From positions 620,001-684,000 of the forward strand of contig CAWISR010000003.1 of assembly GCA_963838845.1 (NCBI GenBank): a DNA stretch of 64,000 nt, read 5' to 3'. This document shows positions 51,429-61,700 of the stretch, piece after piece. Under the pieces are notes generated by a model. The model made no database searches, had not been told where the DNA came from, and was given only the letters and a program-made list of their open reading frames with translations. The stretch comes from CAVRXQ01 sp963838845 (lineage in GTDB: Bacteria > Actinomycetota > Acidimicrobiia > Acidimicrobiales > Bog-793). The position numbers were made by a program, and so were the translations under genes. Every line of letters starts with the position of its first letter. The first letter of the stretch is position 1.

Positions 51429-51699
51429 CTGCGACGCCGCGCCGGGCTATGACTTTGCCGAGCCTTGGCTGGGCAGTTCCTTGCGTCATTTGATCTCGTT
51501 GAGCACGCGAGGCGGGATCGGTCGACACCCACAGACTTTGGTGTGTTCTAGGTGCGACAGCACACGATCGTCCAGGTTCGCGGCCGTTCCCAAGAGGTAC
51601 TGCGCGTGCCATTGCCGGTTCAACTTCGTGACGGTCAAGTGCGCTCTCTCGATCCGTGGAGGACGCCGTCAGTCGAGTGTCGGGTCGTAGGCTCTATTT

Positions 51700-52077
51700 G
51701 TGCACCGAATCCTGATGCGCACGATCGTCTTCGATTTCCCTTCGGATGTGCACGAGGCCGCGCGTTACTTTTGGCAAACCGCGCTCGTGGCCGATATCCG
51801 CCGTGGGAGCAAGTACCCCGAATATCACGTGCTGGAGCATCCCGCGTCGCTCGGCCCAGTAATGGTGCAGCACTTGCAGGAAGGAACCAGCCACATCCAC
51901 GTCGATATCGAGACCGACGACCTTGAAGCCGAGGTCTCACGGCTCGCCGAGGCTGGAGCAGAGATCGTGCAGCAGCACGAGGAGTGGACGGTTCTCCGCG
52001 ATCCCGGCGGACTGTTGTTCTGCGTAGTACCTGCAGGTTCTGAGGACTTCGAGGAACTCGCCCATCCCACCAGGTGA
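51700..52077 (+). CDS. VOC/glyoxalase-fold protein
   Basis: This 125-residue VOC-fold protein has two beta-alpha-beta-beta-beta modules: IVFDFPSDVHEAARYFWQTAL ... YHVLEHP, then SHIHVDIETDDLEAEVSRLAEAGAEIVQQHEEWTVLRDPGGLLFCVVPAG. It resembles the glyoxalase-like domain of actinobacterial orphan VOC proteins. GTG at 51700 or ATG at 51715 may be the start; neither has a strong ribosome site. Monocistronic. Confidence 0.83.
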   Translation: MHRILMRTIVFDFPSDVHEAARYFWQTALVADIRRGSKYPEYHVLEHPASLGPVMVQHLQEGTSHIHVDIETDDLEAEVSRLAEAGAEIVQQHEEWTVLRDPGGLLFCVVPAGSEDFEELAHPTR

Positions 52078-52437
52078 GAGCGAGAATGGAGTGACCTCCC
52101 GCAGCGAAGCTCCTGCGCGACATCGGTACTCGAGTCATCCCCAAACGCTCGGCTGAGCCGTTCGCCGCGGTGCCCCTGACCAGGGCGTGAGTGCGACACT
52201 GGGCCGCCATAGAGGGTTCCGCGGAGTCGGTCGTCCGTGCTTGTCACCCCGAACGGCGGTTGCCGCACCAGAGGATGTCGGCCGCCAGGTCGCTGGTTCG
52301 GGGTGATCTATCAAGGAGGTAGAGACCCCGGCCGAGGCGATGAAGCGGCCATTGATGACGAAAACGAAGGCGGACGCGACATTGTGTGCTGTTGTCGTTG
52401 TCGGTCCAGAGTCGCGGAGCGACGATTGCGTGGCCAA
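52078..52437. other. Noncoding gap
   Basis: No gene is supported in these 360 bases. The open plus frame that runs into the beta-propeller gene from 52237 looks untranslated (Cys/Arg-rich, no signal). Confidence 0.5.
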
Positions 52438-53688
52438 ATGATCCCGGACAGTGATCCGCCCGTGAGAGTCCCCAGTCTCCGAAAAAGGCCGCCTCGTGCC
52501 GTCCTCGCCCGACGATGGGCAGTGCTCCTCAGTGGCGTGGCCGCGCTTGTCACGGGAATCGCCTTCGCGTTCGTAGCGGGCGGCGGAACGGGGCGCCCGA
52601 AAACTCCGACGGTGGCACACCATGGAGACATCCGCGCCGACGCGCGCGCATCGTTCGGTCGGCTACTTCCCGGGATGCCAGCGATCCTCGACCCGCACAA
52701 CATCTATTCCGCTGACGCGCCCGGCGACCTCAGCTCCGCCGTGAGGGGCGATATTCCGATGGTCTACGTCCCGAACAGTGTTTCGAACACTGTGACTGAG
52801 ATCGATCCCTCCACACATCGCGTCGTCCGCACGTTTCCAGTCGGCACCGAGCCTCAGCACGTCGTGCCGTCATGGGACTTGAAGACGTTGTGGGTGACAA
52901 GCGATCTCGGCAACAGCCTGACTCCGATAAACGCGCGAACGGGCGTCCCTGGCAAAGCCGTTCCCGTCAGAGACCCGTACAACATGTACTTCACTCCTGA
53001 CGGTCGCTACGCGGTCGTCGTCGCCGAACGATTCGAAAGTCTTGACTTTCGTAATCCGCAAACGATGTCGCTCGTCCATTTTCTGAAGGTGCCATGTCCT
53101 GGTGTCGATCACATGGACTTTTCGGCGAACGGTGAGTACCTGGTCGCATCGTGCGAGTTCGGCGCGAAGCTCATAAAGGTCAACGTCGCGTCGCAGAGCT
53201 ATTCGGGAAGTCTCGCGCTTCCCGCCGGGAGCAAGCCCCAGGACGTGAAGCTCTCTCCCGACGGAAAGATCTTCTATGTCGCCGACCTCAACTTGAACGG
53301 GGTGTGGGAGATCGACGGCAACAGGATGCGGATCCTCGGCTTCATCCCGACCGGACCCGGCGCGCATGGCCTTTACGTGAGTCGGGACGACCGCTTCTTG
53401 TATGTGACCAACCGTCGGGGCGGCTCCGTTTCGGTGATCGATCTCGCGACGCGAAAGGTTGTGAAGGAGTGGCTGATACGAGGAGGTGGTAGCCCTGACA
53501 TGGGCAACGTTTCGGCGAACGGCAAAGTTTTGTGGCTTTCTGGGCGCTACAACTCCGAGGTGTACGCCATTTCGACCTCGACGGGTCGGCTCCTCGCCCG
53601 CATTCCGGTAGGCGCCGGTCCCCACGGCCTCTGCGTCTGGCCGCAACCGGGGCGGTATTCGCTCGGCCACACTGGGATCATGAGATGA
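52438..53688 (+). CDS. Secreted YVTN-type beta-propeller protein
   Basis: This 416-residue protein has a basic N-terminus, one signal or anchor helix (WAVLLSGVAALVTGIAFAFVAGG), then seven-bladed-propeller repeats. Blades are visible as VYVPNSVSNTVTEIDPSTHRVVRTFPVGTEPQHV, LWVTSDLGNSLTPINA, DVKLSPDGKIFYVADLNLNGVWEI, LYVSRDDRFLYVTNRRGGSVSVIDLATRKVV and VYAISTSTGRLLARIPVGAGPHGLCVWP. The function is probably binding or scaffolding outside the membrane. The stop overlaps the next gene by ATGA. The ATG at 52438 is the best start before the signal. Confidence 0.88.
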   Translation: MIPDSDPPVRVPSLRKRPPRAVLARRWAVLLSGVAALVTGIAFAFVAGGGTGRPKTPTVAHHGDIRADARASFGRLLPGMPAILDPHNIYSADAPGDLSSAVRGDIPMVYVPNSVSNTVTEIDPSTHRVVRTFPVGTEPQHVVPSWDLKTLWVTSDLGNSLTPINARTGVPGKAVPVRDPYNMYFTPDGRYAVVVAERFESLDFRNPQTMSLVHFLKVPCPGVDHMDFSANGEYLVASCEFGAKLIKVNVASQSYSGSLALPAGSKPQDVKLSPDGKIFYVADLNLNGVWEIDGNRMRILGFIPTGPGAHGLYVSRDDRFLYVTNRRGGSVSVIDLATRKVVKEWLIRGGGSPDMGNVSANGKVLWLSGRYNSEVYAISTSTGRLLARIPVGAGPHGLCVWPQPGRYSLGHTGIMR

Positions 53689-54206
53689 GCTGCAATTTGG
53701 CACGAACAACCGTGGTCGTCGCCGTCGTCGTCGTGCCTTTGGCTGGTCTCGCCGTCGCGCGTGAAGGTGCCTTGTCTGGCTCGGTGACCGGCCACGCTGG
53801 TCCGATCACGATCACGGTCTCGCCCCTCCGTGCCGAAGCGAGTGGTCAATTGACGAGTGAACTCACCGTGACCAACCGGGGCCGCACGTCTGACGAACTC
53901 GACACTGCGATCGCGAACGGCGGTGCGCCGGTGTCACTGGCGCACGATCCGTCTGGCGGCCCGAACGCCTACGACGTCTGCGGCGGCGTTGCCGCTTCCG
54001 CCGGCGATTTGCAACGATGGATGCGAGACGGGCCGCTATTGGTCCCCAACCCGCTCGTTGGTCGTGGTTTCTCGGCTCGCGCAACAGTCTGGTTGAACGA
54101 GCCGCGAAGTATGCGATCCGGAGACGAGCTCAAAGTCACCTTCTACTTCGCCCGGGCTGGACCCGTTTCGGTCGAGATACCGGTGGTACTCAGCGAACAC
54201 GTGTGA
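53685..54206 (+). CDS. Secreted protein coupled to the beta-propeller
   Basis: This 173-residue protein has a signal peptide (RTTVVVAVVVVPLAGLAVA) and a beta-sandwich domain: ITITVSPLRAEASGQLTSELTVTNRGRTSDELDTAIANGGAPV, then a Cys in YDVCGGVAAS, and LKVTFYFARAGPVSVEIPVVL at the end. The ending resembles PCu(A)C copper-chaperone domains, but the Met/His copper ligands are missing. ATGA overlap with the propeller gene indicates coupled synthesis and perhaps a complex. Confidence 0.72.
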   Translation: MSCNLARTTVVVAVVVVPLAGLAVAREGALSGSVTGHAGPITITVSPLRAEASGQLTSELTVTNRGRTSDELDTAIANGGAPVSLAHDPSGGPNAYDVCGGVAASAGDLQRWMRDGPLLVPNPLVGRGFSARATVWLNEPRSMRSGDELKVTFYFARAGPVSVEIPVVLSEHV

Positions 54207-54408
54207 CATCAGGGTCGCGCATCGGCAGGCCGGTAAGCCAAGCCGTCCGGATGCGAATCAATGAAAGATGCCGAAAGCCCCGCGAAAGCACGAGGATTTG
54301 CATCACACAGCCCGCGCACCTTCTGACCACGCGGAGCTCACCACGTCACGCCGAACGAAAGGTTCATGACGACCGGATCGGCCCAAACATGGCCGCGATA
54401 AGGACTGA

Positions 54409-55350
54409 TTACGGAAGCGGCAGTCGGCCGTTCGACCCGTTACACGCTTGCTCAAGACAATGCAACTTGTAAAGTCTCTCGATTCCTGCGAGCACTCCGA
54501 AGTGATTGACGTAGCGGGCGTACGGTTCTGCTCCCCTCGTTGAGTTCGAGATGACAATCGTGGGGATGTGATTCCCTTCGCCTGTGAGATGCTCGCCCTG
54601 TCCTTGACCGGCGGCGTTGCCCTCGTCGAAGGTGAGGACCACCGTGCCGCCCTCTGAGTACCATCTCGTCTTTTCGATCGCGGGAAGCTCTCTCGCCAAG
54701 TAGGCATCGGCGTTAGCGATCGTCGCGCAAGGGTCGTCGCCTCCGCCGTCATCGCAGATAGAGGGCGAGAGCCAGACGAAATCCGGAGGCGTTGAGCTGT
54801 CAAGCTGAGTCAGCATGTTCGTCGCGGGCTCAATCGAGTCGCAGTATTCGCGAACGAGGCGAGGGAAGTAGACGAACGGGTCGTGGCGGACCCCATATGA
54901 ATGGGCGAATGTGCCGTTGTCATCGTTGTGTTCGTCGCAGTTAGTCGGCATCGATCCCATGTAGGCGCGCCAGCTGACGTCTCTTGAGTGAAGTTGATCG
55001 ACGAGCGTTTGTGACGAGGACTGACAGCCCGCACCGGGAGAGCAGTCTCCAGTCGACCACTGGTCGAACTCGCCGCTCAAAATCGCGAGGTAATTGTCCA
55101 AGCTGTCGTGGCCGACTCCATAGGAGTTGGTCGCGGTTTCGTAGGTCCTCGCGAGATGATTGACGAACGGGGCGAATCGATTCCCGATGATGTCCGAGTA
55201 CGAGCGGTTCTCGAGCATGATCACCATGAGGTGCGGGACACTTGCGCCGGACGCACCTCCGCACGCGGCGACAACTAACCCGCAGGCAACGAGCGAGCCA
55301 CTGATCGAGACTGCGTGCCGCACTCGCATCCTCATAACACTCTTCGACAT
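54409..55350 (-). CDS. Secreted lipoprotein phosphoesterase (acid phosphatase/phospholipase C-like)
   Basis: A protein of about 313 residues with a lipobox (LVVAACGG), then the alkaline-phosphatase-superfamily phosphoesterase domain. LMVIMLENRSYSDIIGN carries the metal-binding Glu-Asn, followed by YGVGHDSLDNYLAILSG, FVWLSPSICDDGGG and VVLTFDEGNAAGQGQGEHL. This is the pattern of AcpA/phospholipase-C-like enzymes. A role in freeing phosphate outside the cell would suit the nearby pst operon. Starts at ATG 55350 or 55335. Convergent with the propeller operon. Confidence 0.87.
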   Translation of the reverse strand: MSKSVMRMRVRHAVSISGSLVACGLVVAACGGASGASVPHLMVIMLENRSYSDIIGNRFAPFVNHLARTYETATNSYGVGHDSLDNYLAILSGEFDQWSTGDCSPGAGCQSSSQTLVDQLHSRDVSWRAYMGSMPTNCDEHNDDNGTFAHSYGVRHDPFVYFPRLVREYCDSIEPATNMLTQLDSSTPPDFVWLSPSICDDGGGDDPCATIANADAYLARELPAIEKTRWYSEGGTVVLTFDEGNAAGQGQGEHLTGEGNHIPTIVISNSTRGAEPYARYVNHFGVLAGIERLYKLHCLEQACNGSNGRLPLP

Positions 55351-56030
55351 CCTTGCGCTCGAGGTGCTAATTGAACCCACCGGGCGTTCGGTATTGCCTA
55401 TCCGCGCACCCACTTGGGCTTAGGTCCTCGGCCTAGCGGACTCCGTTGTTCGGCGCGCCGTCCGCCTCGGAAGCGCTAAAACGCTCGCGGATTTGGCGAA
55501 GGCACGATTTTTTGGCCTACCTTTTGGCCCACCGATCGGGCGAACGGCATGGATTCGAGGGCACCAAGGGGAAATTTCCGGCCCCACACCGCAGTTAGCA
55601 GGCACCGTGATGGATTCTGCGGTGCTCGGCGGACGTTCGCTTGACCTTTAGCAGTGAGCCCGATTCGGCCGCTCTCGCACCTCTCCAGGATTTCTTCTGA
55701 GTAGGCCCGCTGCTGGCCTATTTGCCCATTCTGACATGGCCAGAAAGATTCAGTGGCCCTCGTCGACGTTCGGAAGATCGAGATTGCGAATGACTGCAGC
55801 CGCGATTGCTGGCGGGTCAGACCGCCGAGTCTTGACGACGTGGATCGACGGTTGAGGCGCTGTGCCCGTCGACGAGGAGTTCCTCCGCCGAACCAGCGCG
55901 ACTGAATACCCCATCCGACTCCCTTCGAAATCAACTAGAGCCTGTCGCGGACAAACGGAACCGATCGGCCAGATCCGGGACACCCACCTGAGATCAATCT
56001 TGGGTGACCACGGAGAACTTCGCCATTTCG
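55351..56030. other. Gap holding a tRNA-Ser 5'-half copy
   Basis: There is no accepted gene. A minus-strand frame (55476-55934) is an Arg/Ser-rich frame without domains. The 39-bp tRNA-Ser fragment and related upstream sequence lie at 55648-55760. Confidence 0.6.
55648..55686 (-). repeat. tRNA-Ser 5'-half copy (att-like remnant)
   Basis: This 39-bp exact match to 38074-38112 starts at the anticodon loop and runs to the tRNA 5' end. Weaker similarity continues upstream for about 70 bp (CCCATTCTGACATG at 55725 and 38152). The 3' half is missing, so it is not a tRNA. Confidence 0.85.
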
Positions 56031-56450
56031 TCAGGCCTCAGCACCGTTACCTCGCTCCGCGCTTTCAAGATGACGCCTAATGGCGTCTACCCCGTGTCGC
56101 ATCATCTCCTCGGTGCGCGCAGCAAGCTCGTTCGGCAGGAGATCGGCAATCCACACGAAACGCGTGTCGTATGGCTCGTCGACGAACACCTGTGCCGCGC
56201 CGTTGTGGTGGGAGTAGGGGCCGTCGATGATCGACCGTACGAGCCGCCTTTTGTCGTCGTCGAGATCGACGAGACGCTCGCGCACCACGGCCCCGTTGAA
56301 GAACGTGACGATGCGATCCTCCCCGTCGAGCTCTGTATCGGTGACAAAACCCGGGGCAAGGCGCTCGTGCAACGCACTCCAGTCACGAAGCGCCGACCAC
56401 ACCTGAGCGACGTCCGCAACGATGACCGTTTCCACGTGGATCGAAGCCAT
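56031..56450 (-). CDS. SRPBCC-family (START-like) protein
   Basis: This 139-residue helix-grip fold protein has IHVETVIVADVAQVWSALRDWSALHERLAPGFVTDTELDGEDRIVTFFNGAVVRERLVDLDDDKRRLVRSIIDGPYSHHNGAAQVF, then a long C-terminal helix. This is the polyketide-cyclase/dehydrase-like ligand-binding type. ATG 56450 has AAGGAAG ahead; the longer frame is Arg-rich. The ligand is unknown. It lies between two tRNA-Ser fragments. Confidence 0.85.
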   Translation of the reverse strand: MASIHVETVIVADVAQVWSALRDWSALHERLAPGFVTDTELDGEDRIVTFFNGAVVRERLVDLDDDKRRLVRSIIDGPYSHHNGAAQVFVDEPYDTRFVWIADLLPNELAARTEEMMRHGVDAIRRHLESAERGNGAEA

Positions 56451-56928
56451 CGACTGCTTCCTTCCGCTCGGAAATTGAACTCTCCGCCGCTGTCGGTCGG
56501 GCGCTCGACTATGCGACCGCTGGACCCTCGCTCGCAACTCAGCGATCGCCCAACCGACGTCTCTGCCACGAATCCGGCGCGCGGCTTGGAGTCCACGGCA
56601 CCCGGCAGATCGCCCGCCACAGAACTGCGGGAGGAGTTCACCGCGATGGTCCGATCGGCTCGACGGAAGTGCCGTCCACGATGAGCAGTGAGCCCGATTC
56701 GCCGCTCTCGTACCTCTCGTTGCCCCGCCTGGGCAATGGGCAACCTACGGATGCCGCTCAATCGCGTGATCAGAACCCGAAATGTCACGGGACGAGCAAT
56801 GCGAACCGCCGAAGCAGTATCGTCTTTCTGCCCAGGTCGAAGCCGGAATCAAGGCTCAGCTGACGATTTCGGTCGTTGACTCCGATATGCCGCACCCACG
56901 CGGCGACAATCCATCTTGAGGCGCGTCG
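56451..56928. other. Gap with a decayed tRNA-Ser fragment
   Basis: There is no credible gene in these 478 bases; the only recognised feature is the partial tRNA-Ser copy at 56684-56718. Confidence 0.55.
56684..56718 (-). repeat. Second, decayed tRNA-Ser 5'-half copy
   Basis: About 35 bases match tRNA-Ser from near the anticodon loop to the acceptor 5' strand, with one deleted G and at least one substitution. Upstream similarity is lost. Confidence 0.7.
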
Positions 56929-59900
56929 TTGCGTCAATTCACAGGATCCAATCGACGCGTTCGGCACGGGGTGGGCCTCGCAGGTGCGGCGCTCGTCGCC
57001 GTAGCCGCGGGATCAGCTATCGCCGTATCGCCGCCCGTTGGCGCCGCGCCGGTTCATGTCGCGACTCTCGTGCCGGTTGGTATCGCGCCGCGCCTTCCGC
57101 GTGGTCTCGAGCCACTCGGTGCGCTGTCCCCGGACCGGGAGCTGTCGGTGGGGGTCGCTCTTCGACCGCGTAACTCCGCGGCGCTCCACAATTACGTCAG
57201 CGCGGTCGCGCGGATGGGCTCGCCCGTATATCACCGCTACCTCACCGCAGCCACGTTCGCGGCGGAGTTCGCTCCGTCGAAGGCTACGGTCCGATCGGTC
57301 GAGCGCGCGCTGCGCGCCTCGCACCTCGAGGTCGGTCACGTGAACGAGAATCGCCTCATCATCCCGGTGCGCGGCAGCACATCCGCACTTGAGCACGCGT
57401 TCCACACCCGGCTGCTTGCGTATCGGGAACGCGATGGTGCTCTCGGATGGGAAGCATCAGGAGCGCCGCGTCTTGCGCGCGACGTCGCTTCGTTGGTCTC
57501 GGCGATCGTTGGTCTCGATAACGTCCTTGCGGCGCACTCGCTCTCTTTCTCGATCCACAAAGATCGACCGGCCGCGAGCGGCGATCTTCCCGCCTCACCG
57601 CCGGCGGTTGCCGGTGCGCCATCGGCGTGCTCGGCGGCGATCTCGCAGGCGAACGCGCAAGGCGGCTGGACTGAAGACCAGATCGCACAGGCATACGGCC
57701 TGAACCGCTTGTATGCGGAGGGCGGGCTTGGCTCGGGACAGACGATCGACCTGCTCGAGCTTGAGCCATATCAACGAAGCGATCTCGCGACCTTCGATCG
57801 CTGCTTTTTTGGTACGTCGCACACCGCGCAGGTGAGCGCCCTGCACGTCGACGGCTTCAACTTCGTGGGACCGGGATCGGGTGAGGCGCTGCTCGACGTC
57901 GAAGTGCTGAGCGCGCTCGCGCCGAAGGCGACGATCGACGTGTACGAGACGCCAAACACCTCGTACGGCTCGATCGACGCGTACGACCAGATGGTGAGCT
58001 CCGATTCAGCAAACGTGATCTCGACGAGCTGGGGGGAGTGCGAAGCGGCGATTCAGCTCGCCGCGCCTGGAACCCAGCAGGTCGAGAACTACCTCTTCGA
58101 GGAGGCCGCCGCCCAGGGACAGACCGTGTTCGCCGCCGCCGGCGACACGGGTTCCGACGATTGCGCGGGAACGCAGTTCGCGTCGACCAAGGCGGAACCG
58201 CCGTACCTGTCGGTCGACGACCCCGCATCCCAGCCTGACGTCGTCGCGGTCGGGGGGACGTCGCTCCTTTCAGACGTGCAACCGCTCGGGATCAGCGCGG
58301 AGCACGTCTGGAACGACGGAGCGAGTGGTGGCGGCGGTGGCGGCGGGATCTCCGATAGCTGGCCGAGCCCTCCGTGGCAGGCGGACTCGGGCGTTCCCGG
58401 AATCTCGAACCCGACCGGCAAGCTGGTCCCCGACGTGAGCGCTGCCGCCGACGAACAGCACGGGATCACGATTTATATGTCGGGATCAGGACCCGACGGT
58501 CAGTCCTCGTCGTACACCGAGAACTGGCAGACGATTGGCGGCACGTCTGGGGCGGCGCCGATGTGGGCGGCGATCGTCGCCGACATCGCGTCGTCGAAGA
58601 CCGTGTGTCCCGGGCTGCCGTCGCGACCGGGGGCGCGGACCTCGGTTTCGTCGCGCCCGAGATCTACGCCGTCGCCTCCGCGGACTACGCGTCCGCCTTT
58701 CACGACGTCACGGTCGGCAACAACGACGTCTTTGGCCTCGGCCTCGGGTACTTGGCGACTCCGGGTTTCAACCTCGCTGCGGGACTCGGCTCGCCGATCG
58801 TGACGAACCCGTCGGGACAACCTGGCCTTGGCCGGCTGCTGTGTTCGGCGGCGACGGACCGATTGTCTGGCCTGGCGAACCCCGTTGTGACCGGGATCTC
58901 GCCGTCGAGCGAGGGGCCGACGACCGGTGGCAACACCGTGACGATTTCGGGGCGCGGCTTCGCGCCGGGCGCCGACGCGAAGGTCACGGTGAGCTTCGGG
59001 CCAGCTGCCGCGACGGTGCAGTCCGTAGCGCCGACATCGGTGACGGTCACCGTGCCGGCGTCCCCGCTCGCGCCCGCCAGCGCCCCGAACGACGCCGCCG
59101 GCGCGGTCGGTGTCGCGGTGACGGTGCGCGACGCAGCCGGTTCAGCGACGAGCGCGACGTCGCTCGCCACGCAGTACGAGTACGTCGATGAACAAGGCGT
59201 GGGCGCGCTCACGCCAAGCGTTTCGGGAATCGGTCCGCCGGGCGGGAACCTCTCGGGAGGGAATCGGGTCGCGATCTTCGGCAGCCGGTTCTCGTCCACG
59301 GGCGTTGAAAAGGTCACCTTCGGCGGGGTGCCGGCGGAGGGCTTCAGTGTCGTCAATACCGGAGAGATCAAGGCCGTGGTCCCCCCCGAGTTGTCCGCGA
59401 CGCAGTGCACGATCGGCGACGATTTCGAGCCGGCGACGGTCTGTCAGGTCGAAGTCGAAGTGACGACGGCGTCCGGAACGAGCGTGACCGATCCGATCCT
59501 TCCGCCCGAGAACGGCGCGGTCGCCTTCGGTCCCCAGGGCATCATCGTGCCGACGAACGGTTTCGAGTCCGCGCCCGCCTCGACTGAGTACGACTATGCA
59601 CCGACGCCCCGGATCACTTCGATCACGCCGAACCCGACGCGTCCGACGGGACCGCTGCCCGTTGTTATCAACGGCTCGGGCTTTTCGCTGGTCACCTTCG
59701 AGTGGGTGAACTTCGGACCCGCGACATCGGTCGCAAGTGAGCAACTCCGCATCCTGTCGATCAGCCCGGACGAGATCAGCATCAGACCGCCGAGTGTGCC
59801 GACGAGTGACGCGAATCCGACTGCGCTCCCAGGTGGCGTGACCGTCGCCACGGCTTCGGGAGTGAGCAACGTCGCCCGGTTGTCGTACGCCGGCGTACCC

Positions 59901-60752
59901 AAGCTCGATCACCTTTCGCGTCCCGGGGGGCCGACGCGGGGCGGAACGAGCGTCGAACTCGAGGGGCGAGGACTCTCGGACGTGACGTCGGTGTCCTTTC
60001 TCGGCGAACTGCCGGGGGAGACTTCGGAGACCGTGACGACGTCGAGCATTCACCGCGAGACCCCGACGACTCTCGACGTCGTCACCCCGCCTCACGTCGC
60101 TGGTCCTGTCGCCGTCGTGCCATGCACCATCGCTGGGTGCGCGCGCTCGCGGCGCGTCGTCGATACGTTCGTCTTCTACTCATCCTCCGGCGGGAAGCTT
60201 TCGGGAATCGAGCCAACGCACGGCGGTGCCGACGGTGGAACCGTTGTGACCCTGTTCGGAAAAGGCGTCGCGTCCGCGACCACTGTCGGATTCGGATCGC
60301 GCTCTTCGAACGCGTTCGTGCCGAGTCCGACGTACGCGGCTAGCGATCCCGACGTGGTCTCGGTCGTCTCGCCGCCTGGTCTTGCTCGCAAGGCGGTAGA
60401 GGTGGCGGCCGACCTACCCGCGGGACACCGCATTTTGGCGACACAGCCATTCCGCTACGAGCCGAGCGCTCCGAGCGCGCCAGTTGGCGTCACCGTTTCG
60501 AGCGCCCGTTCGGGTCGGACGCTTTCATGGCAACGACCAGAGAGCGACGGTGGTTCTTCAGTCACCGGCTACGTGGTTGTCGCGACGACCAAGGGCGCTT
60601 CGCCGCTTTCGTTCACCTTGGCTGCGAGCGCGCGCTCGCTCGCCCTGAAACGGCTATCACCTGGTCACACGTACGATCTCTCAATCGCTGCCGAGAACGC
60701 GAAGTTCGGACGCGGTGTCGTCGTTACAGCATCCGTGACAATTCCCGCGTAG
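56929..60752 (+). pseudogene. Secreted S53 sedolisin-type peptidase with TIG repeats, one frameshift
   Basis: The first frame (56929-~58630) holds a signal helix, the Pro-kumamolisin activation domain (LSVGVALRPRNSAALHNYVSAVARMGSPVYHRYLT), and the peptidase with Glu/Asp in GEALLDVEVLSALAP (about 317-322), oxyanion Asp in AAAGDTGSDDC and nucleophile GGTSGAAP (Ser about 540). Near 58630, in a CCGGGGGCG run, the frame shifts. The rest continues in another frame with FVAPEIYAVA and the Ca-site FHDVTVGNN, then four or five IPT/TIG domains (ISPSSEGPTTGGNTVTISG) and a fibronectin-III-like end (PSAPVGVTVSSARSGRTLSW). One indel restores about 1,270 residues. Confidence 0.85.
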
Positions 60753-60914
60753 CCCCGTCGTGGTGTCACACGGCACGGGCAGACGATTGTGAGCGAGGAG
60801 CCGTCGCCGTTCGGGGCCGATTCTCGCCAGAAACGCGCCACTGCCTACACTGCGCCAAACCCAGCGAGTACCCGCGGCAATCGACGCGGGGTGGATCGGG
60901 AGGTCGATTCGTCG

Positions 60915-61670
60915 ATGAGAGGCGAACTGTGTTCAGAGATCGTCAACCTCGAAGGCTTTCACGGAGACGTGATCGAGGCGTACTTCACACGTCCAGTGGG
61001 CGGAGGCTCGGCTCCCGGTGTCGTCGTTGTGCACCACATGCCCGGCTGGGACGAATGGACCGCGGCTGTCACGTTCAAGCTCGCGTTCCACGGCTACGCG
61101 GCTGTCGCGCCGCACCTGTACTCGCGTCTTGGACCAGGGCGCTGGGATGACCTCGCCGCCGCGGCGCGCGCCCAGGGTGGAGTGTCCGATGATCAGGTCG
61201 TCGGGGACATCGAAGGATCGGCCGCGTTCTTGCGCAACCAGCCCGAGTCGAACGGCAAGGTCGGGATGATCGGATTCTGTTCCGGCGGCCGCCAGGTGTA
61301 CTACGCCGCCTGCACGACCGAGGCGATCGACGCTGCCGTCGACTGCTGGGGAGGACGGGTGATCATGCCGGCTGAGGAGCTCAGCGACAGACAGCCGGTC
61401 TCGCCGTTCGATCTCACCGCGGACATGCACTGTCCGCTGCTCGGGCTCTTCGGCAACGACGACCAGTACCCGACCCCAGCCGAAGTTGACGAGATCGAGG
61501 CGGCGCTAAAGAAGTTCGGCAAGGACTACGAGTTCTACCGTTACGACGGAGCGGGCCACGGATTCTTCAACAGTGAGAGCGTCATGTACCGGCCCGAGCA
61601 GGCGGTCGACGGCTGGCAGAAGGTGTTCGCGTTCTTCGAAAGGCATCTTCAGGGCGCGAGCACGGACTGA
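60915..61670 (+). CDS. Dienelactone hydrolase family protein
   Basis: This 251-residue alpha/beta hydrolase has the DLH layout: APGVVVVHHMPGWDEWTAAVTFKLAFHGYAAVAPHLYSR, nucleophile in IGFCSGGRQVYYAAC (Cys, as in DLH), Asp in FGNDDQYPTP and His in GAGHGFFNSE. The ATG at 60915 gives the family N-terminus; an upstream in-frame ATG at 60789 adds 42 low-complexity residues. The substrate is probably a lactone or ester and not predictable. Followed at 30 bp by a DUF6295 gene. Confidence 0.9.
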   Translation: MRGELCSEIVNLEGFHGDVIEAYFTRPVGGGSAPGVVVVHHMPGWDEWTAAVTFKLAFHGYAAVAPHLYSRLGPGRWDDLAAAARAQGGVSDDQVVGDIEGSAAFLRNQPESNGKVGMIGFCSGGRQVYYAACTTEAIDAAVDCWGGRVIMPAEELSDRQPVSPFDLTADMHCPLLGLFGNDDQYPTPAEVDEIEAALKKFGKDYEFYRYDGAGHGFFNSESVMYRPEQAVDGWQKVFAFFERHLQGASTD

Positions 61671-61700
61671 GTGTTCGGCGCGAGCAGAAAGGACGCTTCT

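Noticed and set aside
55476..55934. 152-codon minus frame near the tRNA-Ser fragment
   Set aside because: Includes the tRNA fragment in frame; it may contain decayed DNA but shows no integrase or other motif.
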